Shown one piece after another: positions 9,261 through 19,810 of a stretch of 64,000 nucleotides of DNA. Origin of the DNA: Cyanobium sp. CZS25K (lineage in GTDB: Bacteria; Cyanobacteriota; Cyanobacteriia; PCC-6307; Cyanobiaceae); contig JAUCZB010000008.1 of the NCBI GenBank assembly GCA_030373325.1, positions 1 through 64,000 on the forward strand. Direction: 5' to 3'. Each line of letters starts with the position of its first letter. Positions within the stretch are counted from its first letter, which is position 1. Position numbers and translations under genes: made by a program. Under the pieces are notes generated by a model that worked only from the letters and a program-made list of their open reading frames with translations, had not been told where the DNA came from and ran no database searches.

Positions 9261-10527
9261 CGTCGTTGGCGTCGGTGGTGGCGGCGGCGTCGGGATCGAT
9301 CACCTTGCCCAGCAGCCCGAGTTCGCGGTCGCGGGGCAGCATCAGCCCCCAGCGCACGTCCCCGGGGGCCTGAACGAACAGGCCCGCCATGGCCCGCACC
9401 AGCTGCGGCACCGACAGGGTGTTGGTGAGGAACCCCTGCCAGTGATCCGGCGGCAGCCGGAAGAAGGTGGCGAAGAAGTCGCGCAGCTGGTCCTCGTCGA
9501 AGCGCATCAGCTTCTCCAGCCCGAAGCGATACAGGGCGTGCTTGCGGCGCATCGGGGCGGGCCAGAGGGCTTCCCAGGCCACCAGGGAGAGGGCGGGGCC
9601 AGGCGCTGCCCCGGCGGGTGCCGCGCAGGCGGTGGCGATGGCCTCGGCCAGCCCCGGGGCGCGGCGCAGCAGGGAGCCCACCATGTAGCCGGAGGCGGGG
9701 TGGACCATGCTGGCGGCGCCGCCGAAGCCCACCAGCCGCTGACGGCGATCCGGCAGGGGCGGATTCATGGGGAACAGGCAATGCTCCTGCTCGTGGATCT
9801 CCTCCACCTGCACGCCGCGGTAGGCCAGCCGGCGCCGCAGCCTGTCCTTGAGAACGGCGAAAGGTACCGCCGGTGCCAGGGCCAGGGATGTCTCCTCCAC
9901 GAAATGGGTGCCATCGCCGAGATCCATCGCATAGAGAAAGGTGGGCGGCTGCCGCCGTTCCGCCTCGTTCAGGTGATCGCTGCGGTAGTCCATCAGGACG
10001 AACTGCCCCGGTGCCACCGGCGGCGCACTGAAGCGGCCCACGATTCCGTAGGCCGCCTGGCCCGCCACCGGCCCATCGTCGGGGCGGCGGACGAAGACGG
10101 GCGCATGGCCGCTGGCATCGATCACCAGCCGGGCCCGCAGGCGCTCACCCGCGGCGGTGCCGACCACCGAACCGTCAGGGTCGTGGTCGATGCTGGCGGC
10201 CCGGCCCCGATGCCAGCGCAGGCCCGCCCGCTCCCCTTGCGCCAGCCAGTGGGCCTGCAGGCGGGCCTTGTCGAACAGGCCGTAATCCTGCCCATGGGCG
10301 ATGGGCTCCGAGCCGAACCAGCTGACCGTGTCCGACCAGCGGTGGGCCAGCAGATGGGACAACCCGCAGGCATCGACTTCATGGCCCCAGATGCCGTAGG
10401 TGTTGGCCCACGGATGGTCCGGCTCCCGCTCCGCCAGGGCCTCCACCCGCAGGCCCCGTTGCCCGAGGGCGGCGGCGAGGCAGAGGGCAGCGGGCCCGGC
10501 CCCCACCACCAGCACATCCGTTGCCAT
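9241..10527 (-). CDS. crtL: Lycopene beta-cyclase
   Basis: FAD motif VLVVGAGPAALCLAAALGQ, FLYAMDLGDGTHFVEETSLA, FGGAASMVHPASGYMVG. Confidence 0.93.
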   Translation of the reverse strand: MATDVLVVGAGPAALCLAAALGQRGLRVEALAEREPDHPWANTYGIWGHEVDACGLSHLLAHRWSDTVSWFGSEPIAHGQDYGLFDKARLQAHWLAQGERAGLRWHRGRAASIDHDPDGSVVGTAAGERLRARLVIDASGHAPVFVRRPDDGPVAGQAAYGIVGRFSAPPVAPGQFVLMDYRSDHLNEAERRQPPTFLYAMDLGDGTHFVEETSLALAPAVPFAVLKDRLRRRLAYRGVQVEEIHEQEHCLFPMNPPLPDRRQRLVGFGGAASMVHPASGYMVGSLLRRAPGLAEAIATACAAPAGAAPGPALSLVAWEALWPAPMRRKHALYRFGLEKLMRFDEDQLRDFFATFFRLPPDHWQGFLTNTLSVPQLVRAMAGLFVQAPGDVRWGLMLPRDRELGLLGKVIDPDAAATTDANDVRTSPA

Positions 10528-10590
10528 CACGCCGGTACGGTGAAGCCACATCCTGCATCAAAAGCCATCCCCACTGCCGTCAGGCTGTTT

Positions 10591-11550
10591 ATGGCCCTCG
10601 CCTGCGCCCTGCTGCTGGCGCTGCCCCAGGCGGCCCATGCCAGCCAGCCGGAGGTGGTGCCGCTGCTGGTGTCGGTGGATGTGGACAACGTCCACGGCTT
10701 CTCCCCCCGCGACAAGACCTACATGGTGGAGGGAACCCTGCGCCTGGCGGCCCCGGCCCTGGTGATGGCGGGCTGGCTCGATGCCGGCGTGGATCCTGTC
10801 CGCCTGGTGCGCCTCCAGAACATGGTGCAACCCTGGGATTCCCTGATCGAGCCCATCGGTGGCCCCCTGCGGCAGGGCCCCAGCCTCGCCAGGACGTACC
10901 GCTTCAACGGCAACTTCTATTCCGACGAGATCGACTTCCGGGGTTACCCCTTCGGCGCCCTGCCCCTGCGGCTCAACCTGGCGCCTGAGCCCAGCTTTCC
11001 AGGCGCAAGCAAGGATCCTGCGGCGATCCGGCTGCTCGCTGAGCAGAACGGTTCCGGCGTGAGCCGACGCAGCAACATGAACGGCTACCGGCTGGCCAGC
11101 TGGTCGTTCCACAACACCGCAGGCGGGGTGGAGATGGAACTCGTTTACGAGCCCATCGGCTGGGCCGCCCTGGTGAAGTGGCTGCTGCCACTGGCGATCA
11201 CCATGGTCGTGATGCTGCTGACGCCCAATCTGCGTGCCGGCTTCCGCTCGGAGCGGCTGGCCATCCCCCCCATGATCCTGCTGACGCTGGTGTTCATGCA
11301 GCAGGCCTACCGCGACACCCTCCCCTCGCTGCCTTACCTCACGGTGCTCGATGGGCTGTCTGCGTTCTCCTATCTGGTGACGCTGGTGTTCTTCTGCGAA
11401 TTCATCTGGTGCGCCAACCGGCTGGATCGAGGCGCCGGCAGCGACAGCGTCCAGCTGGAGCGAAGGGTGGAGCGTCTGGAGCTGCTGCTGCAGCTGGCCA
11501 GCCTGGGCGGCTACGCCGTGCTGCTCGTCTGGGCCGGGGTCCAGCGCTGA
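10591..11550 (+). CDS. Pentameric ligand-gated ion channel (Cys-loop/GLIC/ELIC-like) family protein
   Basis: Signal peptide; beta-rich N-terminal domain with KTYMVEGTLRLA and DFRGYPFGALPLRL; M1 with proline (VKWLLPLAITMVVMLL); M2-M3 loop LPSLPYLTVLDGL; predicted M3 and C-terminal M4. Confidence 0.82.
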   Translation: MALACALLLALPQAAHASQPEVVPLLVSVDVDNVHGFSPRDKTYMVEGTLRLAAPALVMAGWLDAGVDPVRLVRLQNMVQPWDSLIEPIGGPLRQGPSLARTYRFNGNFYSDEIDFRGYPFGALPLRLNLAPEPSFPGASKDPAAIRLLAEQNGSGVSRRSNMNGYRLASWSFHNTAGGVEMELVYEPIGWAALVKWLLPLAITMVVMLLTPNLRAGFRSERLAIPPMILLTLVFMQQAYRDTLPSLPYLTVLDGLSAFSYLVTLVFFCEFIWCANRLDRGAGSDSVQLERRVERLELLLQLASLGGYAVLLVWAGVQR

Positions 11551-11586
11551 ACGCCGTGCCCGGATCGGCCGGAGGATCGGGAAGGA

Positions 11587-14322
11587 TCAGCCTTCCAGGT
11601 CAGGGGGAGCTTCTGCCTCCTCGGCCAGGTTCTCCTCAGCGAGGTTCTCCGCGGCCAGGCTCTCCGCGGCCAGGCTCTCCGCGGCCAGGCTCTCCGCGAC
11701 GAGGTTTTCCGCGGGCAAGACTTCCACGGCCTGGACGTCCTCGGCCAGGACTTCATCATCCTCCTCGGCGGCCGGCGGCACCAGCACCACTTCGGTGAGG
11801 CGGTCGCCGGAATCCAGTTTCTGCAGCCGCACACCGGTGGCCGCCCGGGACTGCTGGGGAATGGCATCGGCCTGCATGCGCACAATCACCCCCCGCTCGC
11901 TCACCAGCAGCAGTTCCTCGCCGGCGCCCAGCACCCTGAGGCCCACCAGCACGTCGCCATCGCGGCGGAACTTGATCGCCCGCAGACCCATGCCGGCTCG
12001 CCGCTGCAGCCGGAACTGATCCACCGGCACCCGCTTGCCCAGGCCGCTGGCACTGGCCACCAGCACCCAGGGACCCTCACTGGGGGCGACCTCATCGCCT
12101 TCCTCCTCGTCGGGACCCGCCTCGGCGTTGCTGGCGACACGGTCCGCCAGTTCCGCCGTCAGGACGTCCATGCTAACCAGCTCATCGCCGGGGCGCAGAT
12201 TCATGGCCCGCACGCCGCGGGCGGTGCGGCCCAGGGGGCGCAGCTCCTCGTCGCTGAGGCGGAAGTGGATCGTCATTCCCTTGAGGGAGCCGATCAACAC
12301 GCTGTCGCCGGGCAGGGCCAGCCGCACCCAGCGCAGGGCGTCACCGTCCTCGAGGGAGATGGCGATCAGGCCGTTGGAGCGGATGTTGCTGAAGGCCGAC
12401 AGCCGGGTGCGTTTGATGTAGCCGCCGCTGGTGAGCATCACCAGCTGCACGTCGTCATCGAAGGCGCTCACCGCCAGCAGGGAGGTGATCGCCTCCTCCC
12501 GGGGAATCGGCAGCAGCTGCACGATCGGGGTTCCCTTGGCGGAACGGCTGCAGATCGGCACCCGGTAGGCGGGGATGGAGTACACCACCCCCCGGTCGCT
12601 GAACAGCAGCAAGGCGTCGTGGTCGTTGCAGCTGATGAACAGCTTCACCGCCTCCTCGCCCTGGCTGCGGGTGCCGGCCTTGCCGCGGGTGCCGCGGCTG
12701 GTGGCCTCGAACTCGCTCACCGGCATCCGCTTGAGATACCCGTTTTCGGTGAGCAGCACCACGGACCGCTCGTTGGCGATCAGATCGATGTCCTCGAGGC
12801 CGCCCTCGAGATCCAGGATCTCGGTGCGGCGCGGGGAGTCGTAGCGGCTGCGCAGCACCTGGAGCTCCTCCTGGATCAGCCCCAGCACCCGCTCCCGCCG
12901 ACCGAGGATGTCCTTGTAGTCGGCGATCTTGGCGACGAGGTCGTCGTGCTCGAGGCGGATCTTGTCGGCCTCCAGGGCCGTCAGGCGCCGCAGCTGCATC
13001 TGCAGGATGGCGTCGGCCTGGATCTCGCTGAGGCCGTGGCGCTCCTGCAACTGGGCCCGGGCGGTGGCGGTGTCAGGGGCGGCCCGGATCAGGGCGATGA
13101 TCGGATCGAGCTGGTCGAGGGCCAGCAGCAGGCCCTGGAGGATGTGGTCGCGCTCCTCCGCCTTGCGCAGGAAGTAGCGGGTACGCCGTTCGATCGTCTC
13201 GATGCGGAAATCGAGGAAGACCCGCAGCATCCGGCCGAGGGTGAGCAGCACCGGCTCCCCCTTCACCAGGGCCAGCATGTAGGCGCTGAAGTTGTTCTGC
13301 AGCGGCGTGAGCTTGAACAGGTTGTTCAGCACCACCTGGGGGTAAGCGTCGCGGCGCAGTTCGATCACGATGCGCATGCCGTCGCGATCGCTTTCATCGC
13401 GGATGTCGGCGATGCCTTCGAGCTTCTTGTCGTTGACCAGCTCGGCGATGCGCTCGATCAGGGAAGCCTTGTTGGTCTGGTAAGGGAGCTCGGTGATGAT
13501 CACCGCGTCCCGGTCGGGACGGCCCTTGGCTTCCACCGTCTCGATGGAGGCCACGCCGCGCATGGTGATCGAGCCACGGCCGGTGGTGTAGGTCTCGCGG
13601 ATGCCGCGGCGGCCGAGGATCTGGCCGCCGGTGGGGAAATCCGGTCCGGGGATGATCGCCATCAGGGCGCGATCCTCGATCTCCGGGTCGTCGATCAGCG
13701 CCAGCAGGCCGTCGATCAGCTCGGTGAGGTTGTGGGGGGGGATGTTGGTGGCCATCCCCACGGCGATGCCGGAGGAACCGTTGAGCAGCAGATGCGGCAC
13801 CCGCGCCGGCATCACGGTGGGTTCCTGCTGGGAGCCGTCGAAGTTGTCGATGTAGTCGACGGTCTCGGCCTCGATGTCCTCGAGCAGGCTGTCGGTGGTG
13901 AGGGCCTGGAGGCGCGATTCGGTGTACCGCATGGCGGCGGGCGGATCGTTGTCGACCGAACCGAAGTTGCCGTGCCCGTCGATCAGGGGCATCCGCATCG
14001 AGAAATCCTGGGCCATGCGGACCAGGGCGTCGTAGACGGCCGTGTCGCCGTGGGGGTGGTATTTGCCGAGCACTTCGCCCACCACGCGGGCGCACTTCCT
14101 GTAGGGCCGGTCGCTGGTGAGACCGAGCTCGTACATCGCGTAGAGGATGCGCCGGTGCACCGGCTTGAGGCCGTCGCGGGCGTCGGGCAGGGCCCGGCCC
14201 ACGATCACGCTCATCGCATACTCCAGATAGGAGCGCGACATCTCGTTGCGCAGGTCGGTCTGGATGATCCGTCCGTCGGAGTCGCCGGGGGTGGATTCAC
14301 CGGGTCCGGTTGGATCCGCCAT
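11587..14322 (-). CDS. gyrA: DNA gyrase subunit A with repetitive acidic C-terminal tail
   Basis: [37 protein letters not shown]..., beta-pinwheel repeats; tail [31 protein letters not shown]. Confidence 0.97.
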   Translation of the reverse strand: MADPTGPGESTPGDSDGRIIQTDLRNEMSRSYLEYAMSVIVGRALPDARDGLKPVHRRILYAMYELGLTSDRPYRKCARVVGEVLGKYHPHGDTAVYDALVRMAQDFSMRMPLIDGHGNFGSVDNDPPAAMRYTESRLQALTTDSLLEDIEAETVDYIDNFDGSQQEPTVMPARVPHLLLNGSSGIAVGMATNIPPHNLTELIDGLLALIDDPEIEDRALMAIIPGPDFPTGGQILGRRGIRETYTTGRGSITMRGVASIETVEAKGRPDRDAVIITELPYQTNKASLIERIAELVNDKKLEGIADIRDESDRDGMRIVIELRRDAYPQVVLNNLFKLTPLQNNFSAYMLALVKGEPVLLTLGRMLRVFLDFRIETIERRTRYFLRKAEERDHILQGLLLALDQLDPIIALIRAAPDTATARAQLQERHGLSEIQADAILQMQLRRLTALEADKIRLEHDDLVAKIADYKDILGRRERVLGLIQEELQVLRSRYDSPRRTEILDLEGGLEDIDLIANERSVVLLTENGYLKRMPVSEFEATSRGTRGKAGTRSQGEEAVKLFISCNDHDALLLFSDRGVVYSIPAYRVPICSRSAKGTPIVQLLPIPREEAITSLLAVSAFDDDVQLVMLTSGGYIKRTRLSAFSNIRSNGLIAISLEDGDALRWVRLALPGDSVLIGSLKGMTIHFRLSDEELRPLGRTARGVRAMNLRPGDELVSMDVLTAELADRVASNAEAGPDEEEGDEVAPSEGPWVLVASASGLGKRVPVDQFRLQRRAGMGLRAIKFRRDGDVLVGLRVLGAGEELLLVSERGVIVRMQADAIPQQSRAATGVRLQKLDSGDRLTEVVLVPPAAEEDDEVLAEDVQAVEVLPAENLVAESLAAESLAAESLAAENLAEENLAEEAEAPPDLEG
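11623..11730. repeat. Imperfect tandem 15-bp repeat in the 3' end of gyrA
   Basis: ctccgcggccaggct repeated (three near-exact adjacent units, flanked by degenerate units). Confidence 0.85.
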
Positions 14323-14355
14323 GCAAGACCGTATGGGGCACAACTCACTCTATCG

Positions 14356-15510
14356 ATGACCCTGCCGGCCCGTCGTGAATCAGCCCTGCGCCAGCGTCAG
14401 CGCAAGGGTGTGCTGCGGGTGAGGGGCGCCGCCGACTTCCGCCGACTGGTGGCCGCGCTGGGTCTGGCGGAGGCCTACGCGGACACCGACGTGGTGGTGG
14501 CCGCCAACGCCGAGTTCACCGATCAGGGCAGCCTGCATCTCAACATCGGCCCCAGCGATCCCCCCATCCGCTTCCGGGACACCCAGCTGGAGGTCCTCGG
14601 GGCCCAGGCCGGCGGCGGCGGCGGTGATCTGGTGCTGCCCATCGGCGGCGGGACCGGGGAGGCCCAGCGGCAGGGGGGAGCCCACCTGCTCGACCGGCTG
14701 CTCCGGGGCGGGACCCTGACCCTTACCGCCACCGGGGAGGTGACCGCCCTGCACCCCCGCCGGGACCTGCAGGCCCAGCTTGATCTGGAGCGGATCGGCT
14801 CCGGCCGGCTCCTTCTGCATCGGGCCATCAGCGAAAACGGCGTGGTGGCCGTGAGCAGCGCCGAAGGGGTGCTGCGCAGCCCCTGGGGGCCCGTGCTGGG
14901 GCCGTTCGGGAACGGGCTCTACGGCTGCAGCGGCGCCGGCAGCATCGGACTCACGATGCCGGGTCTGGCCCTGCTGGGGCCGGGATCCCCGGTGATGGTG
15001 GCGGGGGCCATCGGCTGGGTGGTGGGCAGCGGCAGCGGCCACCAGCCCGGTGTGCAGCGCTCCCCCAGCGGCCATGCCCTCAGCCCTGGGGCGGTGGCGG
15101 CGGTGAGTGTGGATCTCCATGGCCTGCGGCCCGAATGGCTGCGGCCCTGCTTCTTCGAGGGGCAGGGCGCCGCCCTGCTGGTGGGGGTGGCCGCGCCGAT
15201 CCCCCTGATCAACGAAGCGGTGGCCCGCCAGGCCGCCTGCGGCGACGACGCTCTGGAGGCGCCGGTGCTGGACATGGGGATCCCACGTCGCCTGCGGCCC
15301 CGCTTCGGCTCCGTCAGCTATGCCCAGCTCAAATCCGGTGTGATCCAGGTGGAGGGGCGTCGCGTCACCGCCGCTCCGGCCCACAGTCCACGGCTGGCCG
15401 AAGCGATCGGCGCGGAGCTGATCGGCTGGCTCCAGGACGGACGCTTTCCGCTGCGCCTGCCGGTCTGTCCGCTCTCCGGGCGTGGTGGATTGATCCCCCT
15501 CGACCACTGA
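14356..15510 (+). CDS. HcyBio (DUF39)-like homocysteine biosynthesis family protein
   Basis: LGPFGNGLYGCSGAGSIGLTMPGLALLGPGSPVMVAGAIGWVVGSG...GVAAPIPLINEAVA...YAQLKSGVIQVEG. Confidence 0.68.
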   Translation: MTLPARRESALRQRQRKGVLRVRGAADFRRLVAALGLAEAYADTDVVVAANAEFTDQGSLHLNIGPSDPPIRFRDTQLEVLGAQAGGGGGDLVLPIGGGTGEAQRQGGAHLLDRLLRGGTLTLTATGEVTALHPRRDLQAQLDLERIGSGRLLLHRAISENGVVAVSSAEGVLRSPWGPVLGPFGNGLYGCSGAGSIGLTMPGLALLGPGSPVMVAGAIGWVVGSGSGHQPGVQRSPSGHALSPGAVAAVSVDLHGLRPEWLRPCFFEGQGAALLVGVAAPIPLINEAVARQAACGDDALEAPVLDMGIPRRLRPRFGSVSYAQLKSGVIQVEGRRVTAAPAHSPRLAEAIGAELIGWLQDGRFPLRLPVCPLSGRGGLIPLDH

Positions 15511-15582
15511 ACTCCCTGCGCTCCTTGGGAGCGGTTGCGGCAAACGGCCGTAAGCTCCGGCGAGAGCCGACCCGCGCCAGCC

Positions 15583-16221
15583 ATGGCCGAGACCCCCTTC
15601 AGCCCCGAGCCCTCCACCGGCCCCGAGCCCTCTGCCGGCCCCGAGCCCCAGGAGAACGGACCGACACCCCAGCCGTCAGCCGCGGACCCGACCGGGACGG
15701 TCTGGGACAGCCCGGCCCAGGTCACGCCTGCTGAGGCCACACCGGAACCCGTGACGCCGGAGCCGGAACCGAGCCTGGCCGGGCCGGATCCCGTGGCCGA
15801 GGCCCCGGAGCCGGTGCCTGCCCCAGGGAGTGAGCCGGAGCCCGGCATCACCGCCACCCTGGAGGTGCCCCCCCTCGTGGGCAGCGCTGACCCGGCCGGG
15901 GAAGGCGGCGGGGAATTCGATCTTCTGCTCCAGAAGATCAGGGACTGGTTCGCCAGCGGCGAGCTTCAGGCCCAGTGGCAGCGCTTCCGCGGCCCCCTCA
16001 AGGGGCTGGCGATCCTGATCGGGGTGGTGCTGCTGCTGAGGGTCTATGCCTCCCTGATCGGCACCCTCGACAGCCTGCCCCTCGTGGGCGGTCTGCTGGA
16101 ACTGGTGGGCCTGATCGCCGTGGCCCGTTTCAGCGCCACCAGGCTGGTGCGCAAGAGCGACCGGGAGGAGGTCTTCGCCGACTGGAGCCGCCGCTGGAAC
16201 GATTTCCGCGGCAGGGGGTGA
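15583..16221 (+). CDS. CAAD-domain membrane protein with Pro/Glu-rich N-terminus
   Basis: C-terminal region with two TM helices (LAILIGVVLLLRVYASLIGTLDSLPLVGGLLELVGLIAVARFSATRLV) typical of cyanobacterial CAAD domains. Confidence 0.75.
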   Translation: MAETPFSPEPSTGPEPSAGPEPQENGPTPQPSAADPTGTVWDSPAQVTPAEATPEPVTPEPEPSLAGPDPVAEAPEPVPAPGSEPEPGITATLEVPPLVGSADPAGEGGGEFDLLLQKIRDWFASGELQAQWQRFRGPLKGLAILIGVVLLLRVYASLIGTLDSLPLVGGLLELVGLIAVARFSATRLVRKSDREEVFADWSRRWNDFRGRG

Positions 16222-16293
16222 TTCCCCACCGGGGATGGGGCCGAGACCGCCGCGGACCGGTTGATAGTTTGTGCCCACTGTGTCCGTCCAACG

Positions 16294-17457
16294 GTGAACA
16301 TTCAGCTCGGTCGCTCCCGGACCGTACGCCGCGCCTACGGCATCGATGAGATCGCACTCGTCCCGGGCGGTCGCACCGTCGATCCCGAGGTGACCGACAG
16401 CAGCTGGAGCCTGGGGGGAATCCAGCGCGACATCCCGATCATCGCCAGCGCCATGGACGGCGTGGTGGATGTTGGGATGTGCATCGAACTCACCCGGTTG
16501 GGCGCGCTCGGGGTGCTGAACCTGGAAGGTGTCCAGTGCCGCTACGACGATCCTGATCCGATCCTGGACCGCATCGCCTCGGTGGGCCGCGACGCGTTCG
16601 TGGGCCTGATGCAGGAGCTTTACAGCCAGCCGGTGCGTGAAGACCTTGTGCGTCAGCGGATCGCCGAAATCAAGGCGGGCGGCGGCATCGCGGCGGTGAG
16701 CGCCACCCCGGCGGCGGCCCTGCGCTTCGGAGCGGCGGTGGCCGAATCGGGCGCCGACCTGTTCTTCGTGCAGGCCACGGTGGTCTCCACCGAACACATC
16801 GGCCCGGAAGGTCGCCAGACCCTCGACCTGGCCGCCCTCTGCCGCGACCTGGGCGTACCCGTGGTGATCGGCAACTGCGTCACCTACGACGTCACCCTTC
16901 AGCTGATGCGGGCTGGCGCCGCCGGCGTGATGGTGGGCATCGGCCCCGGCGCCGCCTGCACCTCCCGGGGCGTGCTGGGTGTCGGCATCCCCCAGGCCAC
17001 GGCCGTGGCCGACTGTGCTGCCGCCCGGGACGACTACGAGCGTGAAAGCGGCCGCTACGTGCCCGTGGTGGCCGATGGCGGCATCGTCACCGGCGGGGAC
17101 ATCTGCAAATGCCTGGCCTGCGGGGCCGATGCGGTGATGATCGGCTCCCCGATCGCCCGGGCCGCCGAAGCGCCCGGCCGCGGCTTCCACTGGGGCATGG
17201 CCACCCCCAGCCCGGTGCTGCCCCGGGGCACCCGCATCAAGGTGGGCACCACCGGCAGCCTCGAGAAGATCCTGCGGGGTCCTGCAGGCCTCGATGACGG
17301 CACCCAGAATCTGCTGGGCTGCATCCGCACCTCCATGGGCACCCTGGGGGCCCGCACCCTCAAGGAGATGCGGGAGGTGGAGGTGGTGGTCGCCCCTTCC
17401 CTGCTGACCGAGGGCAAGGTGTACCAGAAGGCCCAGCAGCTGGGAATGGGCAAATAG
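16294..17457 (+). CDS. guaB3: GuaB3-type IMP dehydrogenase-family protein
   Basis: [31 protein letters not shown]...[23 protein letters not shown]...[28 protein letters not shown]. Confidence 0.9.
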   Translation: MNIQLGRSRTVRRAYGIDEIALVPGGRTVDPEVTDSSWSLGGIQRDIPIIASAMDGVVDVGMCIELTRLGALGVLNLEGVQCRYDDPDPILDRIASVGRDAFVGLMQELYSQPVREDLVRQRIAEIKAGGGIAAVSATPAAALRFGAAVAESGADLFFVQATVVSTEHIGPEGRQTLDLAALCRDLGVPVVIGNCVTYDVTLQLMRAGAAGVMVGIGPGAACTSRGVLGVGIPQATAVADCAAARDDYERESGRYVPVVADGGIVTGGDICKCLACGADAVMIGSPIARAAEAPGRGFHWGMATPSPVLPRGTRIKVGTTGSLEKILRGPAGLDDGTQNLLGCIRTSMGTLGARTLKEMREVEVVVAPSLLTEGKVYQKAQQLGMGK

Positions 17458-17545
17458 CACAGCGCGAGCCAGCCCGGAACCACCCTGGTCATCTCAGGCC
17501 TGGACGACACCGCCTCAAGGCGAGACGGAGGCTAACCTCAGCATG

Positions 17546-17605
17546 TGGGGGCTACGGCTCGCACACTCCTCACACCCCCCGGCCCGGCGTGTCCGGGCTT
17601 TTTGT
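17546..17605 (+). ncRNA. yfr1: Yfr1 small regulatory RNA
   Basis: Invariant unpaired core ACTCCTCACAC (17565-17575) preceded by GGGC-TACG-GCTC hairpin (17549-17560) and followed by terminator hairpin GCCCGG-CGTGT-CCGGGC-TTTTT; conserved guaB-yfr1-trxA synteny. 5' end approximate. Confidence 0.9.
17582..17604 (+). terminator. Rho-independent terminator (3' end of Yfr1)
   Basis: gcccgg cgtgt ccgggc ttttt. Confidence 0.85.
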
Positions 17606-17770
17606 CTTCTCCCGCCGTTTGCCGTGCGGCCCTGCCCCAGGGGGGCATTTTTCCTGGCAGGCGTCTCCCGGGGGCCAACGGTTCCGCTACGGCCTGCAAC
17701 GCTGACTCCATCCCAGGCGAGAGCGGCCGAACCTGGTTGCTAGATTGACTACATCCCGAGTCTGCAAGGA

Positions 17771-18094
17771 ATGTCCAGCGCCGCTGCCGTCACCGACGCC
17801 TCCTTCGAGCAAGACGTGCTCAAGAGTGATGTGCCCGTGCTGGTTGATTTCTGGGCACCCTGGTGCGGCCCCTGCCGCATGGTGGCGCCGATCGTCGATG
17901 AGATCGCCAAGGAATACGAAGGCAAGATCCGCGTCTACAAGCTCAACACCGACGAGAATCCCAACGTCGCCAGCCAGTACGGCATCCGCAGCATTCCCAC
18001 CCTGATGCTTTTCAAAGGCGGCCAGAAGGTTGACACCGTCGTGGGTGCCGTTCCCAAGAACACCCTTTCCGGCACCATTTCCAAATACCTCTGA
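17771..18094 (+). CDS. trxA: Thioredoxin
   Basis: [27 protein letters not shown]...[26 protein letters not shown]. Confidence 0.97.
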   Translation: MSSAAAVTDASFEQDVLKSDVPVLVDFWAPWCGPCRMVAPIVDEIAKEYEGKIRVYKLNTDENPNVASQYGIRSIPTLMLFKGGQKVDTVVGAVPKNTLSGTISKYL

Positions 18095-19190
18095 CGCCGT
18101 TCCGCTGACGCCGCCCCTCTTCCCAGACCCACCGCCGGCGGCGGGCAGGAGTCCCCTTCAGGCCCTCGCCGAAGAACTCCATGGCCACCCCCAGCGTCGC
18201 CAGATCGAGCGGGCGGTGGTCTCCCTGCTCCAGGTCGCACGCCAGGAGAAGGAACAGCCGGAATGGCGGCTGATCGCCGGCTGTCTGGCCGACATCAGTG
18301 AGGCTCTGGAGGTCTTCCGTCCCCGCCGCAGTTCCCGCAAGATCAGCGTCTTCGGCTCCGCCCGCACCCGCCAGACCGATCCCTGCTACCTCCTCGCCGA
18401 AGACGTGGCCCGTCTGGCGGTGCAGGCCGGTTTCGAGGTGATGACCGGTGCAGGAGCTGGCGTCATGGAGGGCGCCAACAGCGGTGCGGGTTGTGAGCAC
18501 AGCATCGGTCTCAACGTGGATCTGCCCTTCGAGCAGCATCCCAACCCCTACGTGAGCGGCTGCGACGGCCGCTTGCTGTACTTCCGCTATTTCTTCACCC
18601 GCAAGCTCTTCTTCCTGATGGAGAGCGACGCGCTCGTGGTGATGCCGGGGGGGTTCGGCACCCTGGATGAACTGTTCGAGTGCCTCACCCTCATCCAGAC
18701 GGGTCGGACGTCGCCCATCCCCCTGGTATTGCTCTGCCCGGAGGGAGACGATTTCTGGAAGGTCTGGAAGCGCAATGTGCACCAGGAGCTCGCCACCCGG
18801 GAGCTGATCTCCCCGGAGGATGTGGATCTGATGGTGGAAGCCTCGAGCGCCGAGGAGACCGTGGCCCGCATCTGCCGGTTCTACCGGGTGTTCCACAGCG
18901 CCCAGCTGGGGCAGGACCGCATCGAGCTGCTGCTCAATGCCGAGGTGCCCCGGACCCTGTTGCCGGAACTGAACCGCAGCTTCGCCGATCTGCTGGAGGA
19001 AGGCGCGATCCAGAGCGGCGAGGGGGTCGACGACAACGGTCTGCTGCGTCCCTGCCTGCGGCTGCGGTTCGACAAACGCCGTGTCGGCCGGCTTTACCAG
19101 TTCATCGACCATCTCAACGGCCTGGATCTGCCCGCCTCACCCGCCCTGGAGCATCCGGCCGAACGGGTCCCCACGGGCAGCCAGCCATGA
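18030..19190 (+). CDS. LOG-family (lysine-decarboxylase-like) protein
   Basis: ISVFGSART...[20 protein letters not shown]...[15 protein letters not shown]; start codon uncertain because the ORF overlaps trxA. Confidence 0.88.
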   Translation: MTPSWVPFPRTPFPAPFPNTSDAVPLTPPLFPDPPPAAGRSPLQALAEELHGHPQRRQIERAVVSLLQVARQEKEQPEWRLIAGCLADISEALEVFRPRRSSRKISVFGSARTRQTDPCYLLAEDVARLAVQAGFEVMTGAGAGVMEGANSGAGCEHSIGLNVDLPFEQHPNPYVSGCDGRLLYFRYFFTRKLFFLMESDALVVMPGGFGTLDELFECLTLIQTGRTSPIPLVLLCPEGDDFWKVWKRNVHQELATRELISPEDVDLMVEASSAEETVARICRFYRVFHSAQLGQDRIELLLNAEVPRTLLPELNRSFADLLEEGAIQSGEGVDDNGLLRPCLRLRFDKRRVGRLYQFIDHLNGLDLPASPALEHPAERVPTGSQP

Positions 19191-19810
19191 GCCGCATCGG
19201 CCTGATCGACTACGGCATGGGCAACCTCCACTCGGTGCAGCGCACCTTTGCCCGGCTTGGCGCCGACCTGGTGACCGTGCACGACCCCGTGGACCTGGAC
19301 CCCTGTGAAGCCCTGGTGCTGCCGGGCGTGGGGGCCTTCGATCCGGCCATGGAACGGCTGCGGTCGGCGGGGCTGGCGCAGGCCCTGCGCCACTCCTGTG
19401 CCAGCGGGCGTCCGCTGCTGGGGATCTGCCTGGGCCTGCAACTGCTGTTCGAGGCCAGTGAGGAGGGCCGATCCGAGGGACTGGGTGTCCTGGCCGGCAG
19501 GGTGAAGACCCTGCCGCGGGTGGCGGGCCACCCCCTGCCCCACATGGGCTGGGCTCCCCTGATCCCGGCCACCGCCAGCCCACTGCTGCCGCCCGCCACG
19601 CCGGAGGCCTGGGTCTACTTCGTGCACTCCTTCGCCGCCGAGCCGGCCGACGCCACGGCCACCACAGCCCAGGTGGATTACGCCGGCACGCCGGTCACCG
19701 CAGCGGTCTGGAGCGGCAGCATCGCCGCCTGCCAGTTCCACCCGGAGAAATCGGGGCCTGTCGGGGAAGCGATGCTGCGCCGCTGGCTCGACTGGGTGGC
19801 CTCCCCGTGA
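19187..19810 (+). CDS. hisH: Imidazole glycerol phosphate synthase subunit HisH
   Basis: IGLIDYGMGNLHSVQRTF...LVLPGVGAFDPAM...LLGICLGLQLLF...CQFHPEKS. Confidence 0.96.
   Translation: MSRIGLIDYGMGNLHSVQRTFARLGADLVTVHDPVDLDPCEALVLPGVGAFDPAMERLRSAGLAQALRHSCASGRPLLGICLGLQLLFEASEEGRSEGLGVLAGRVKTLPRVAGHPLPHMGWAPLIPATASPLLPPATPEAWVYFVHSFAAEPADATATTAQVDYAGTPVTAAVWSGSIAACQFHPEKSGPVGEAMLRRWLDWVASP

Noticed and set aside
12265-14355. Upstream ~700-aa extension of the plus-strand ORF ending at 15510
   Set aside because: Antisense to gyrA; the HcyBio-like protein begins at 14356.
15598-15650. 18-bp degenerate repeats (GPEPSxGPEP) in the CAAD protein
   Set aside because: Pro/Glu-rich linker repeat of limited interest.
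15676-17460. 594-aa minus-strand ORF
   Set aside because: Antisense to guaB3 and the CAAD gene; composition of a shadow ORF.
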